Source: an uncultured Candidatus Melainabacteria bacterium
GTDB taxonomy: Bacteria > Cyanobacteriota > Vampirovibrionia > Gastranaerophilales > Gastranaerophilaceae
Length of the DNA: 64,000 nucleotides
Assembly: GCA_934700335.1 (NCBI GenBank)
Contig: CAKUXM010000009.1
Span: forward strand, 6,929 to 70,928
Direction of reading: 5' to 3'
The notes under the pieces are model-generated. The model was not told the origin of the DNA, did not search any database, and worked only from the letters and a program-made list of their open reading frames with translations. Positions 51,611 through 59,929 of this stretch are shown here, one piece after another. Made by a program: the position numbers and the translations under genes. Position 1 is the stretch's first letter, and the number at the start of each line of letters is the position of its first letter.

Positions 51611-52354
51611 CTAGTTGATTCTTTGGAACATATAACCAATACCACGGGCTGTCAATATCAACTCTGGATTTGTAGGGTCAGTTTCTAATTTTGAACGCAA
51701 TCTTGAAATATGAACGTCTACTACACGTGTATCAATTCTATGATCTGGTGGATATGCCCATACGTGTTGTAAGATTTCATTTCTTGAATATGCTTGTCCT
51801 GAATTGTTTACTAACAATTCAAGTAAGCTGAATTCCATACCTGTAAGTCTAATTCTTTCGTTCTTACGGAATACTTGTCTTCTTGCTGTATCAATTTTGA
51901 TATTACCAGTTGTAATAACATTTTTTGTTACTTTACCAGTTGGTACAACTGCTTCTCTATTATTTGTTCTTCTTAATACAGCTTTTACACGTGCTTCTAA
52001 TTCTTTTGGTGAGAATGGCTTGATTACATAATCATCTGCACCTAATTCTAAGCCTGTAATTCTTTCTGAAACATCACCTAATGCTGTTAAAATAATAATT
52101 GGAACATCAGATGTTCTTCTAATTTCTCTTGTTACTCCATAACCGTCCATTTTTGGCATCATAACGTCTAAAACTACCAAATCAGGATTGCTTTTATTAA
52201 ACGCATTAACAGCTTCTTCTCCGTCTTCTGCAACTACTACGTCGTAGCCTACCATTTTTAGACGTGTTTCAAGAATTCTTCTGATACTTGCTTCATCGTC
52301 TGCTACTAATATTCGTTGACGGTCTTCTGTTTCATTTTGTAATTCTTCTGTCAT
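51611..52354 (-). CDS. rpaB: RpaB/Ycf27-type OmpR-family response regulator
   Basis: 247 residues. The receiver (about 13-130) has phospho-Asp D63 in LVVLDVMMPKMDGYGV, Thr in IIILTALGD and Lys in YVIKPFSPKELEAR. A winged-helix DNA-binding domain follows (RLTGMEFSLLELLVNNSGQA, then DTRVVDVHISRLRSKLE). The strings ASIRRILETRL and ITGLELGADDYV are nearly those of cyanobacterial RpaB and plastid Ycf27, which control light-stress and cell-cycle genes through the HLR1 box. No photosynthesis gene is present, so the target set must differ. ATG at 52354 follows AAGGAAAG. Confidence 0.9.
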   Translation of the reverse strand: MTEELQNETEDRQRILVADDEASIRRILETRLKMVGYDVVVAEDGEEAVNAFNKSNPDLVVLDVMMPKMDGYGVTREIRRTSDVPIIILTALGDVSERITGLELGADDYVIKPFSPKELEARVKAVLRRTNNREAVVPTGKVTKNVITTGNIKIDTARRQVFRKNERIRLTGMEFSLLELLVNNSGQAYSRNEILQHVWAYPPDHRIDTRVVDVHISRLRSKLETDPTNPELILTARGIGYMFQRIN

Positions 52355-52540
52355 AATCTTTCCTTATTTCTTGCTATTTATAATTAAATAAATATAACTT
52401 TTATTAATTAATATTAAATTTCTTAAATATATATTAATTTAGACATGAATAAAAAGCAAGTACTTTTTTATTTTTTTTTGAAAAAACTTTTTCATGTAAA
52501 AGCCTTCTATATCATGGGTTTTGCATGGATAGGTATTTTA
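52355..52540. other. AT-rich spacer, rpaB upstream region
   Basis: 186 bases after the kdsB stop, very AT-rich. It should hold the rpaB promoter. No firm box could be assigned. Confidence 0.4.
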
Positions 52541-53266
52541 TTATTTTTCTACTAATTTTTTAAAGTTTTCAAAGTCTTCCATTGTGTCAATACCTACAGG
52601 TTTTTCGTTTACAATTGAAGTTTTAATTCTCATACCCATTTGTAAGGCTCTCAATTGCTCTAAACTTTCTGAAATTTCTAGAGGTGTTTGTGGTGAAGTT
52701 GTCATTTTTGTTAATGCTTTTCTTGTGTAACCATAAATACCGATATGACCGTAAAATGGTGCTGGGTTTTCTTTTCTTTCAAATGGAATTTTTGAACGTG
52801 AAAAATAAAGTGCAAAACCGTTATTGTCAATTACGCATTTAACCAAATTAGGATTTTCAACTTCGGCTTTATCTTCTATTGGTCTAATCAATGTTGAAAT
52901 GTCTGCATTATGGTTTTTAACCCCGTCAATCACAGCTTCAATCATTTCTTGTTTAATCATTGGTTCATCACCTTGAAGGTTAATAATATATTCAAAATCT
53001 TCGTGTCTATCAGCGACTTCTTTAATTCTATCGCTACCGCACTTGTGTTCAGTTGAAGTCATTTCAACTTCGCCACCAAAAGCTTTTATTGCATCAAAAA
53101 TTCTTTCATCATCAGTTGCAACAATTACAACATCAGCACTTTTTACAGATTTTGCTTTTTCGTAAACCCATTGAATAATCGGTTTATCGTTTACTTTTAA
53201 TAAAGGTTTACCCTCTAATCTGCTAGAACCGTATCTTGCAGGAATAATTATAGCTGTTTTTGTCAT
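52541..53266 (-). CDS. kdsB: 3-deoxy-manno-octulosonate cytidylyltransferase
   Basis: 241 residues. It activates KDO as CMP-KDO for lipopolysaccharide core synthesis. Motifs: IPARYGSSRLEGKPLLKVND, the acidic NLQGDEPMI, and FSRSKIPFERKE, ISESLEQLRALQMGMRIKT near the end. This is direct support for a KDO-containing outer membrane. The length is normal. It is a single gene followed by AT-rich spacer. Confidence 0.96.
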   Translation of the reverse strand: MTKTAIIIPARYGSSRLEGKPLLKVNDKPIIQWVYEKAKSVKSADVVIVATDDERIFDAIKAFGGEVEMTSTEHKCGSDRIKEVADRHEDFEYIINLQGDEPMIKQEMIEAVIDGVKNHNADISTLIRPIEDKAEVENPNLVKCVIDNNGFALYFSRSKIPFERKENPAPFYGHIGIYGYTRKALTKMTTSPQTPLEISESLEQLRALQMGMRIKTSIVNEKPVGIDTMEDFENFKKLVEK

Positions 53267-53465
53267 TTTACACGTCCTTTTTGTTTTATTCGAATTGGTG
53301 GGAAAGAATTACGAAAACTTAAACTTTCAATTATTAATCCAAATTCCCACCCTACTTTTATTTAAGGTTGTTGGGGTATCTACCCCAACCTACTACTTTA
53401 TTTTATATCAAACAAAGAGGGCGAACACATTCTGTGTTCGCCCTCTTTAAATTTATCCCCCGTTA
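53267..53465. terminator. Intergenic region with a strong terminator after the acetyl-CoA synthetase gene
   Basis: AAAGAGGGCGAACACA (53414-53429) pairs perfectly with TGTGTTCGCCCTCTTT (53433-53448). Two further hairpins lie towards kdsB: GTTGGGGTA/TACCCCAAC (about 53370-53390) and ggtgggaa/ttcccacc (about 53298 and 53345). It serves the minus-strand gene whose stop is at 53466. Confidence 0.85.
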
Positions 53466-55628
53466 TTATGCGTTACAACCGCAAGAACAACAAGTTAAAC
53501 CAAGTGCTTGTTTTGCTTCTTCTAAACGAACTTTAATACGTCCGTCTACTGCAATACCTTCACCTGTTTTTTCAGATACTAACAATGGGTTAATATCTAA
53601 TTCATCGATGAATTTGTAATCAGAAACTAATTGAGATAATCTCAACAATGTTTCTTGGATTTGATTCATTTGAGCAGGTGTTGTACCTCTAGCACCTTGT
53701 AATAATTTGTATGCTTTAACTGATTTAATCATTTCATCAGCATCAACGTCAGTCAATGGAGCAATTCTGAATGTTACGTCTTTCATAACTTCAATAAATA
53801 CACCACCTAAGCCGAACATCATCATTGGACCGTATTGAGGGTCTGTTGCGATACCGCAAACCATTTCTCTGTTACCTTTAACCATTTCTTGAATGATAAC
53901 ACCTTCAAGACCGTCTAAAAGACCTTTTTCTTCTAATTTAGAAAGTAAGTCTTTGTATTCAGCTCTTAATTGTTCTTCTGATTGAATATTAACTCTTACA
54001 CCGCCAACATCTGTTTTGTGTGAAGTTGTTTTTGAAGTCATTTTCATAACAACAGGATATCCGATTGAATTACCTAATTCTGCAACTTCTTCTTCATTTG
54101 TGGCAAAGCCAGATTTGCAAACTCTGATTCCGTAAGCATCTAATACATCAATAGATTCACGAGTTGTTAATTGCGCTCTATCTTCTTTTAAAGCATTATA
54201 CATAATCTTTTCAGCTCTTTCTCTATCAACATCGTAGCAAGGAATTTTTCCTTCTGGTCTTTCAATCCATTTTCTTTGTTGATCTAATCTCATGAACCCT
54301 TCTGCTGCTTCTTCTGCATACATAAAGAATGGCATGTTAACGTCCATATCTGATAATGCTGTGAAGAATTCTGATTTAGTCATGAATACACCGATAACTG
54401 GTTTTTCTGGGTGTTGAGCTTTGATTTCCATAACCGCTTTAGCAACATCAATATCTTTCAAACCTAAGAATGGTAAGTAGATAACCATAATCATATCAAC
54501 ATTTTCATCAGCAATAACAGTCTTTAATGTTTCTTTGTAATGTTCAATTGGTGCTGATGCAATCATATCGATTGGGTTTTTAACAGATGCAGCTGCTGGT
54601 AAGAAACTTCTTAATTTTTCTTTTGTTTCGTCAGTAATTTTAGCAATTTCCATACCATATTCACAAATAGCATCTGTAGCCATGATACCAGGACCACCTG
54701 AGTTAGTGATGATTGCTACTCTGTTTCCTTTTGGAATTGGGCAGTTTGCAAATACTTTTGCTGTTGAGAATAAGTTTTTCAAAGAGTATTCTCTGATAAC
54801 ACCTGATTGAGCAAGTAATGCGTTAGCTGCTTTATCAGCACCAGCTAAAGAACCAGTGTGAGAAGAAGCTGCTGAAGCACCAGCTGCTGAACGACCTGCT
54901 TTTAAAGCTAGGATAGGTTTTTTCTTAGAAATTTTTGTAGCTAATTTTCTAAAGTTAGCTGGGTTTTGGATTGATTCCATATATAATAAGATTTGTTCAA
55001 CGTCTTTTTCATTTTCCCAGTATTCTAAAGCTGTTTCAGCGTTAACGTCAGCTTGGTTACCGATTGAAATGAATTGAGCAAAACCTAAGTTTAAGTCTTT
55101 TAAGATGTTTAAGATACCGCCACCTAAAGCACCTGATTGAGAAACGAAACCAATGTTTCCTCTTTCTGGAAGTGATTCAGCGAAGCAACCGTCCATTCTG
55201 ATTTCAGGATTTGTATTTACAACGCCTAGGCAGTTTGGACCTACACATCTCATTCCATAACCGTTTAATTTTTCAACTAATTGTTTTTCAAGTTCTGCAC
55301 CTTCTTTACCAGTTTCTTTGAAACCAGCAGTGATGATACATACGCCTTTTATACCTTTTTCGTTACATTGGTCAATTGTGCCTAAAACGAATTTTGAATT
55401 AACAACAATGATTGCTAAATCGATATCTTCTGGAACTTCGTTTACGCTTGTATAAGCTTGTAAACCTTCAATGATACCACCTTTTGGGTTGATTGGATAA
55501 ATTTTACCATTGAAATTGTATTCTTGTAATCTTTTCATGATATCAGAACCAATTGTGTGTTCTTTTGTAGAAGCACCAACAACGGCAATTGATTTTGGTT
55601 TCATGATTTTGTCTAATAATTGTGCCAT
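53466..55628 (-). CDS. ADP-forming acetyl-CoA synthetase (alpha-beta fusion)
   Basis: 720 residues. The alpha part (1 to about 460) has the CoA-binding SIAVVGASTKEHTIGSDIMK, PNCLGVVN, GFVSQSGALGGGI and the phospho-His region AASSHTGSLAGAD. The beta part is an ATP-grasp domain (about 490-710) with VVMKMTSKTTSHKTDVGGVR and ELDINPLLV. The enzyme turns acetyl-CoA, ADP and Pi into acetate and ATP, a fermentation step. An unusual C-terminal tail, LTCCSCGCNA, holds four Cys in six residues (CCSCGC) and may bind metal. It sits downstream of the radical SAM gene. Confidence 0.93.
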   Translation of the reverse strand: MAQLLDKIMKPKSIAVVGASTKEHTIGSDIMKRLQEYNFNGKIYPINPKGGIIEGLQAYTSVNEVPEDIDLAIIVVNSKFVLGTIDQCNEKGIKGVCIITAGFKETGKEGAELEKQLVEKLNGYGMRCVGPNCLGVVNTNPEIRMDGCFAESLPERGNIGFVSQSGALGGGILNILKDLNLGFAQFISIGNQADVNAETALEYWENEKDVEQILLYMESIQNPANFRKLATKISKKKPILALKAGRSAAGASAASSHTGSLAGADKAANALLAQSGVIREYSLKNLFSTAKVFANCPIPKGNRVAIITNSGGPGIMATDAICEYGMEIAKITDETKEKLRSFLPAAASVKNPIDMIASAPIEHYKETLKTVIADENVDMIMVIYLPFLGLKDIDVAKAVMEIKAQHPEKPVIGVFMTKSEFFTALSDMDVNMPFFMYAEEAAEGFMRLDQQRKWIERPEGKIPCYDVDRERAEKIMYNALKEDRAQLTTRESIDVLDAYGIRVCKSGFATNEEEVAELGNSIGYPVVMKMTSKTTSHKTDVGGVRVNIQSEEQLRAEYKDLLSKLEEKGLLDGLEGVIIQEMVKGNREMVCGIATDPQYGPMMMFGLGGVFIEVMKDVTFRIAPLTDVDADEMIKSVKAYKLLQGARGTTPAQMNQIQETLLRLSQLVSDYKFIDELDINPLLVSEKTGEGIAVDGRIKVRLEEAKQALGLTCCSCGCNA

Positions 55629-55677
55629 ATTGTCCTACCTTCCTTTAATAATATATATGTTTTATAACAATTATTTT

Positions 55678-56301
55678 TTAGTATCCTTTAAGCCATTGTC
55701 TAACTCTAAAATTAGCGCCGGCTTGTTTTGCAATCTTTTCACACTCAACAACATCAACTTTGTAATCTTCAAAACCTACTACAACCGTTGCTATTGTTGG
55801 AATATCATTTTCAACACATTCTTTGATAAAGTTTTTTACACTTTCGTAAGCTTTTTCGTTTTTGCAACCGCTTATTTTCATGTAATCTTCATTTGTAGAA
55901 GCATTTAAGCTAACAGACATTTCGTCAACTAGATTTTTCAATTCAGGAATTATGTCTTTGTGATTAATCAAGTTACCTTGACCATTTGTATTTATTCTTA
56001 TTTTAATACCAGCATTTTTAGATTTCAAATAATTTGCAACTTCTTTTAACAAATCTAATTTAATTGTGGGTTCTCCGTATCCGCAAAAAACTACTTCTTT
56101 AGCATTAGTAAAAGGTTTTAATTGCTCTTTAATCATATCAAAAGTAATATTTTCACTGCTTAACCATAAATCATCACCTTTTATGGCATGTTCATTTTGT
56201 CTAATACAAAAAACACAATTATTCGTACATTTATTTGTAAGATTAATATATATTGTTTCAGGATTTTCTTGGGTAATAGAATAAACGTATTTATCAGACA
56301 T
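55678..56301 (-). CDS. TatD-linked-type radical SAM protein
   Basis: 207 residues from the ATG at 56301 (ribosome site AAGGAA). The cluster motif CTNNCVFC (C-x3-C-x2-C) lies in IYINLTNKCTNNCVFCIRQN, the opening of the TatD-associated radical SAM group. VVFCGYGEPTIKLDLL and IRINTNGQGNLIN are usual SAM-barrel segments. It is short and has no extra iron-sulfur domain. The substrate is unknown. No tatD gene is beside it. It lies 49 bases upstream of the synthetase gene. Confidence 0.85.
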   Translation of the reverse strand: MSDKYVYSITQENPETIYINLTNKCTNNCVFCIRQNEHAIKGDDLWLSSENITFDMIKEQLKPFTNAKEVVFCGYGEPTIKLDLLKEVANYLKSKNAGIKIRINTNGQGNLINHKDIIPELKNLVDEMSVSLNASTNEDYMKISGCKNEKAYESVKNFIKECVENDIPTIATVVVGFEDYKVDVVECEKIAKQAGANFRVRQWLKGY

Positions 56302-56667
<366 letters not shown>

Positions 56668-59600
56668 GTGAAAGAAAGAGATACTCCACACTACATGAGT
56701 AATTCTGAATTTAATTACAAATTTTTAAAAGAAAATTCTTCGGCAGGTAGCTGGCGAAGAGGTTATGAGTACTATACAAACAACATGGTACTTGAAGCTT
56801 ATCCTGAAAAGAATTTCTATAAAGGAAAAGTTAAAGGTAATTTCCAAGAAACATATAGCACAGATTTAATTTTCAAAAAGAATAAAGTGGAAGCTCGTTG
56901 CAATTGTCCATTAAAGGAAGAATGGTGTAAGCATGCCGTTGCGGTTGCAATAAAAGCTATCAACGACCACGCTTATGAAGATTGGCTAGAAACAAAATTT
57001 GGCATGGATTTTGATTATCCAGACGAAAATACAGCTCTAACAGAACCTCCAACTGGTAATTACATTTTCCACTTCAACCCAAAAAGAAAACCTAATTTCT
57101 TTTCAGTGCTTGTAATGTCTCGTTCTACAGGCAAGGTTGTGAGAGCAATTGAGCCTATCCTTATGGCATTAATGGAAGCTCAAAAAAATGACCCTAATTT
57201 TAAATTAAATAATTCTCAACTTGCAGAAGTTGAAATTTTCAAAAATTTATTAAAGCTATCTCGTCAAGATAAAAAAGCCGGTTGGTACGACATTCCAATT
57301 GCAAAATGTGCGCCAATATTCCCATTATTAGCTTTGGCTGATGAAGTTCTTGATGAAAGAACAAAACAAAGATTAAAATTTGTCAAAGATGAATGGAGAA
57401 TTGTATTATCAGTAAATAGTTCCACTGCTGGTACAATTATGTTAGCACTATCTTGGAAAAGACCAGATTCTGACGAAGAAATACCATTTGAAGAAGTTAG
57501 ATATTTTTCACGTCAAATCAAATGGGGCAGATACAAAAACATCATGTTTCCTACAAATGTTTCAATGAATGTTTTACCTCAAAACCTTCTAAAACAAACA
57601 TTTACAGACTTAAAAGATGCAGAAGGTGGTAAATTCATATATGAAGAATTACCAAAGTTGCGTGAAAAAATCGATGTTGAAATTTCAGAAACAATCAGTA
57701 AATTAATGATTGAACAACGTCCACCTAAAAACATTGTTACTTTAGGTATTGACTACGACCAATCATTAAAAGCCTCTTTAGAATTTGAATACGATGGAGT
57801 TAGAGTTCCATTTTCTAAACAAGATAAATCTCCGTACGTAACAATTAAAAAGCCCGAAGAAGATTTAATCTACTGGGTTAAGAGAAATTTAGAGCATGAA
57901 TATCAAGCATATCAAATGCTTTTAGCATGTAAGTTTGTTCCAATGCAAACAAATAATTTAGCATTAGAAAAAGAAGATGCAATCAATTTCTACAATTATT
58001 ATATGAATAAAGCCGGAGACGGTTGGGTATTTGAAGAAAAAGATGACATGAGTTTCTTCAAAATTATGGAAGAACCATTCAAAATGTGTGCAAAAATTGA
58101 TTTCTCTGAAACAGAAAAAGACAGTTTTGTTATCAAATTATATGGTCAAGTTGGCGACGAAATTATCAATTTTGATGATATTTACGAAACAATTCAAAGC
58201 AATGAAAAATATGCAAGAATTAGAAGTTTAGGTTTTGTAGAATATCCTGCTGAAAACATATATGCGATGATGAAATCTTTTAACTCATTTGACGCATACA
58301 GAAACAACGAAAACGAATTTGTTGTAAAAACATATCGTGCAGGTTTGGTAACAGAGCTTAAAAACCAAAATTTTGAACTTGTAATGAGCAAAAAATTTGA
58401 AGAATTTTGGAATCAAATTTCAACCTTCTCAACAGGTGGCGATGTTGCATTACCAAAAGGCATTAACGCAACCTTCCGTGAATACCAACAAAAAGGTTTT
58501 GGCTGGTTATGGTTTATGTATAAATACGGCTTAAACGGTATTCTTGCTGACGATATGGGTCTTGGTAAAACTCTTCAAGCTCTTGCTTTAATTCAAAAAG
58601 CAAAAGAAGAAGACGGTAACAAACCTGTTTTAGTAATTGCACCAACAACAGTTGTATTCAACTGGGAATCAGAAATTCAAAAATTTGCACCAACTTTAAC
58701 ATGCTTAAAACTTTCTGGTGTAGAAAGAAAAAATTTATTTGAAAAAATTCCTGAATATGATGTTGTAATCACAAGTTATGCGCTTGTAAGACGTGATATT
58801 GAGGACTTAAAAAAATACAATTTTAGATACGTTATCCTAGATGAATCTCAAAACATCAAAAATGCTATGAGTCAAACAGCTCAATCAGTAAAACAATTAA
58901 ACTCAGAACACAGATTAGCACTTTCTGGTACACCAATTGAAAACAGACTTGAAGAATTATGGTCTGTATTTGATTTCTTAATGCCGGGATTTTTGTTCAA
59001 TGTTGCTGAATTCAACTACAGATACGTTAATCCAATCATGGAAAGACAAGATAAGACGGTTGAAAAACGTCTTAAACTTCAAATCTTCCCATTCATTTTA
59101 CGTCGTATGAAACGTGATGTTGCAAAAGACTTGCCAGATAAAGTTGAAAATATTGCATACTGTGAACTTACTCCAGAGCAAAAAGACTTTTACTTGGATG
59201 TTCTTGATAGTACAAAAGAAGAATTGTTCAAATCTATTGAACAAAATGGTCTTGAAAAGAGCAGATTATCAATTTTCTCTGCATTGCTTAGATTACGTCA
59301 AATCTGTTGCCACCCTAGACTTTACGACAAAGAAAATGTTAAGGGCATGATTCCTTCGGGTAAATTTGAACACTTGAAAGGAATGTTAGAACAAATTATC
59401 TCAGAAGGACACAGAATATTATTATTCAGCCAATTTGTTGATATGTTAGATATTATTAAAGATTGGTTAGAACGTTCTGGAATTCCTTACGAATACTTAA
59501 CTGGTAAAACAAAAGACAGACAAGGTGCTGTTGAAAGATTTAATTCTTCATCAAGTATTCCAATCTTCTTAATCAGCTTGAAAGCCGGTGGTACTGGTTT

Positions 59601-59868
59601 AAATTTAACAGGTGCAGATTACGTTATCCACTACGACCCATGGTGGAACCCTGCCGTTGAAGACCAAGCTACTGACCGTGCTTACCGTATCGGTCAAACT
59701 AAAAAAGTATTTGTTTATAGACTTATTACCAAAAATACTGTTGAAGAAAAAATTCAAAAACTTAAATCTATTAAACGTGATTTAGTTGATAACGTTATAT
59801 CTGTTGATAGAAACATTACTAAGTCATTAACTTTAGACGATATTAAAGAAATTTTCTCTGTTGATTAA
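56668..59868 (+). CDS. SNF2-family helicase with SWIM zinc finger
   Basis: 1066 residues from GTG at 56668; an ATG nine codons on (56695) is an alternative and neither has a clear ribosome site. A SWIM zinc finger (CNCPLKEEWCKH) near residue 78 opens the protein. The middle (about 120-600) is a bacterial SNF2-accessory region. The helicase domain has motif I DDMGLGKTLQALAL, II DESQNIKN, III LSGTPIENRLEELWS, motif V SLKAGGTGLNLTGADYVI and VI DQATDRAYRIGQ. Bacterial homologues act on DNA or RNA polymerase complexes. It is followed 61 bases later by the HerA-like/Tudor protein. Confidence 0.92.
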   Translation: MKERDTPHYMSNSEFNYKFLKENSSAGSWRRGYEYYTNNMVLEAYPEKNFYKGKVKGNFQETYSTDLIFKKNKVEARCNCPLKEEWCKHAVAVAIKAINDHAYEDWLETKFGMDFDYPDENTALTEPPTGNYIFHFNPKRKPNFFSVLVMSRSTGKVVRAIEPILMALMEAQKNDPNFKLNNSQLAEVEIFKNLLKLSRQDKKAGWYDIPIAKCAPIFPLLALADEVLDERTKQRLKFVKDEWRIVLSVNSSTAGTIMLALSWKRPDSDEEIPFEEVRYFSRQIKWGRYKNIMFPTNVSMNVLPQNLLKQTFTDLKDAEGGKFIYEELPKLREKIDVEISETISKLMIEQRPPKNIVTLGIDYDQSLKASLEFEYDGVRVPFSKQDKSPYVTIKKPEEDLIYWVKRNLEHEYQAYQMLLACKFVPMQTNNLALEKEDAINFYNYYMNKAGDGWVFEEKDDMSFFKIMEEPFKMCAKIDFSETEKDSFVIKLYGQVGDEIINFDDIYETIQSNEKYARIRSLGFVEYPAENIYAMMKSFNSFDAYRNNENEFVVKTYRAGLVTELKNQNFELVMSKKFEEFWNQISTFSTGGDVALPKGINATFREYQQKGFGWLWFMYKYGLNGILADDMGLGKTLQALALIQKAKEEDGNKPVLVIAPTTVVFNWESEIQKFAPTLTCLKLSGVERKNLFEKIPEYDVVITSYALVRRDIEDLKKYNFRYVILDESQNIKNAMSQTAQSVKQLNSEHRLALSGTPIENRLEELWSVFDFLMPGFLFNVAEFNYRYVNPIMERQDKTVEKRLKLQIFPFILRRMKRDVAKDLPDKVENIAYCELTPEQKDFYLDVLDSTKEELFKSIEQNGLEKSRLSIFSALLRLRQICCHPRLYDKENVKGMIPSGKFEHLKGMLEQIISEGHRILLFSQFVDMLDIIKDWLERSGIPYEYLTGKTKDRQGAVERFNSSSSIPIFLISLKAGGTGLNLTGADYVIHYDPWWNPAVEDQATDRAYRIGQTKKVFVYRLITKNTVEEKIQKLKSIKRDLVDNVISVDRNITKSLTLDDIKEIFSVD

Positions 59869-59929
59869 AAATATTAAAAAATAAATTTATTTTCATGTTA
59901 AAATAATTCTAATAAATAAGGAACTGTAC

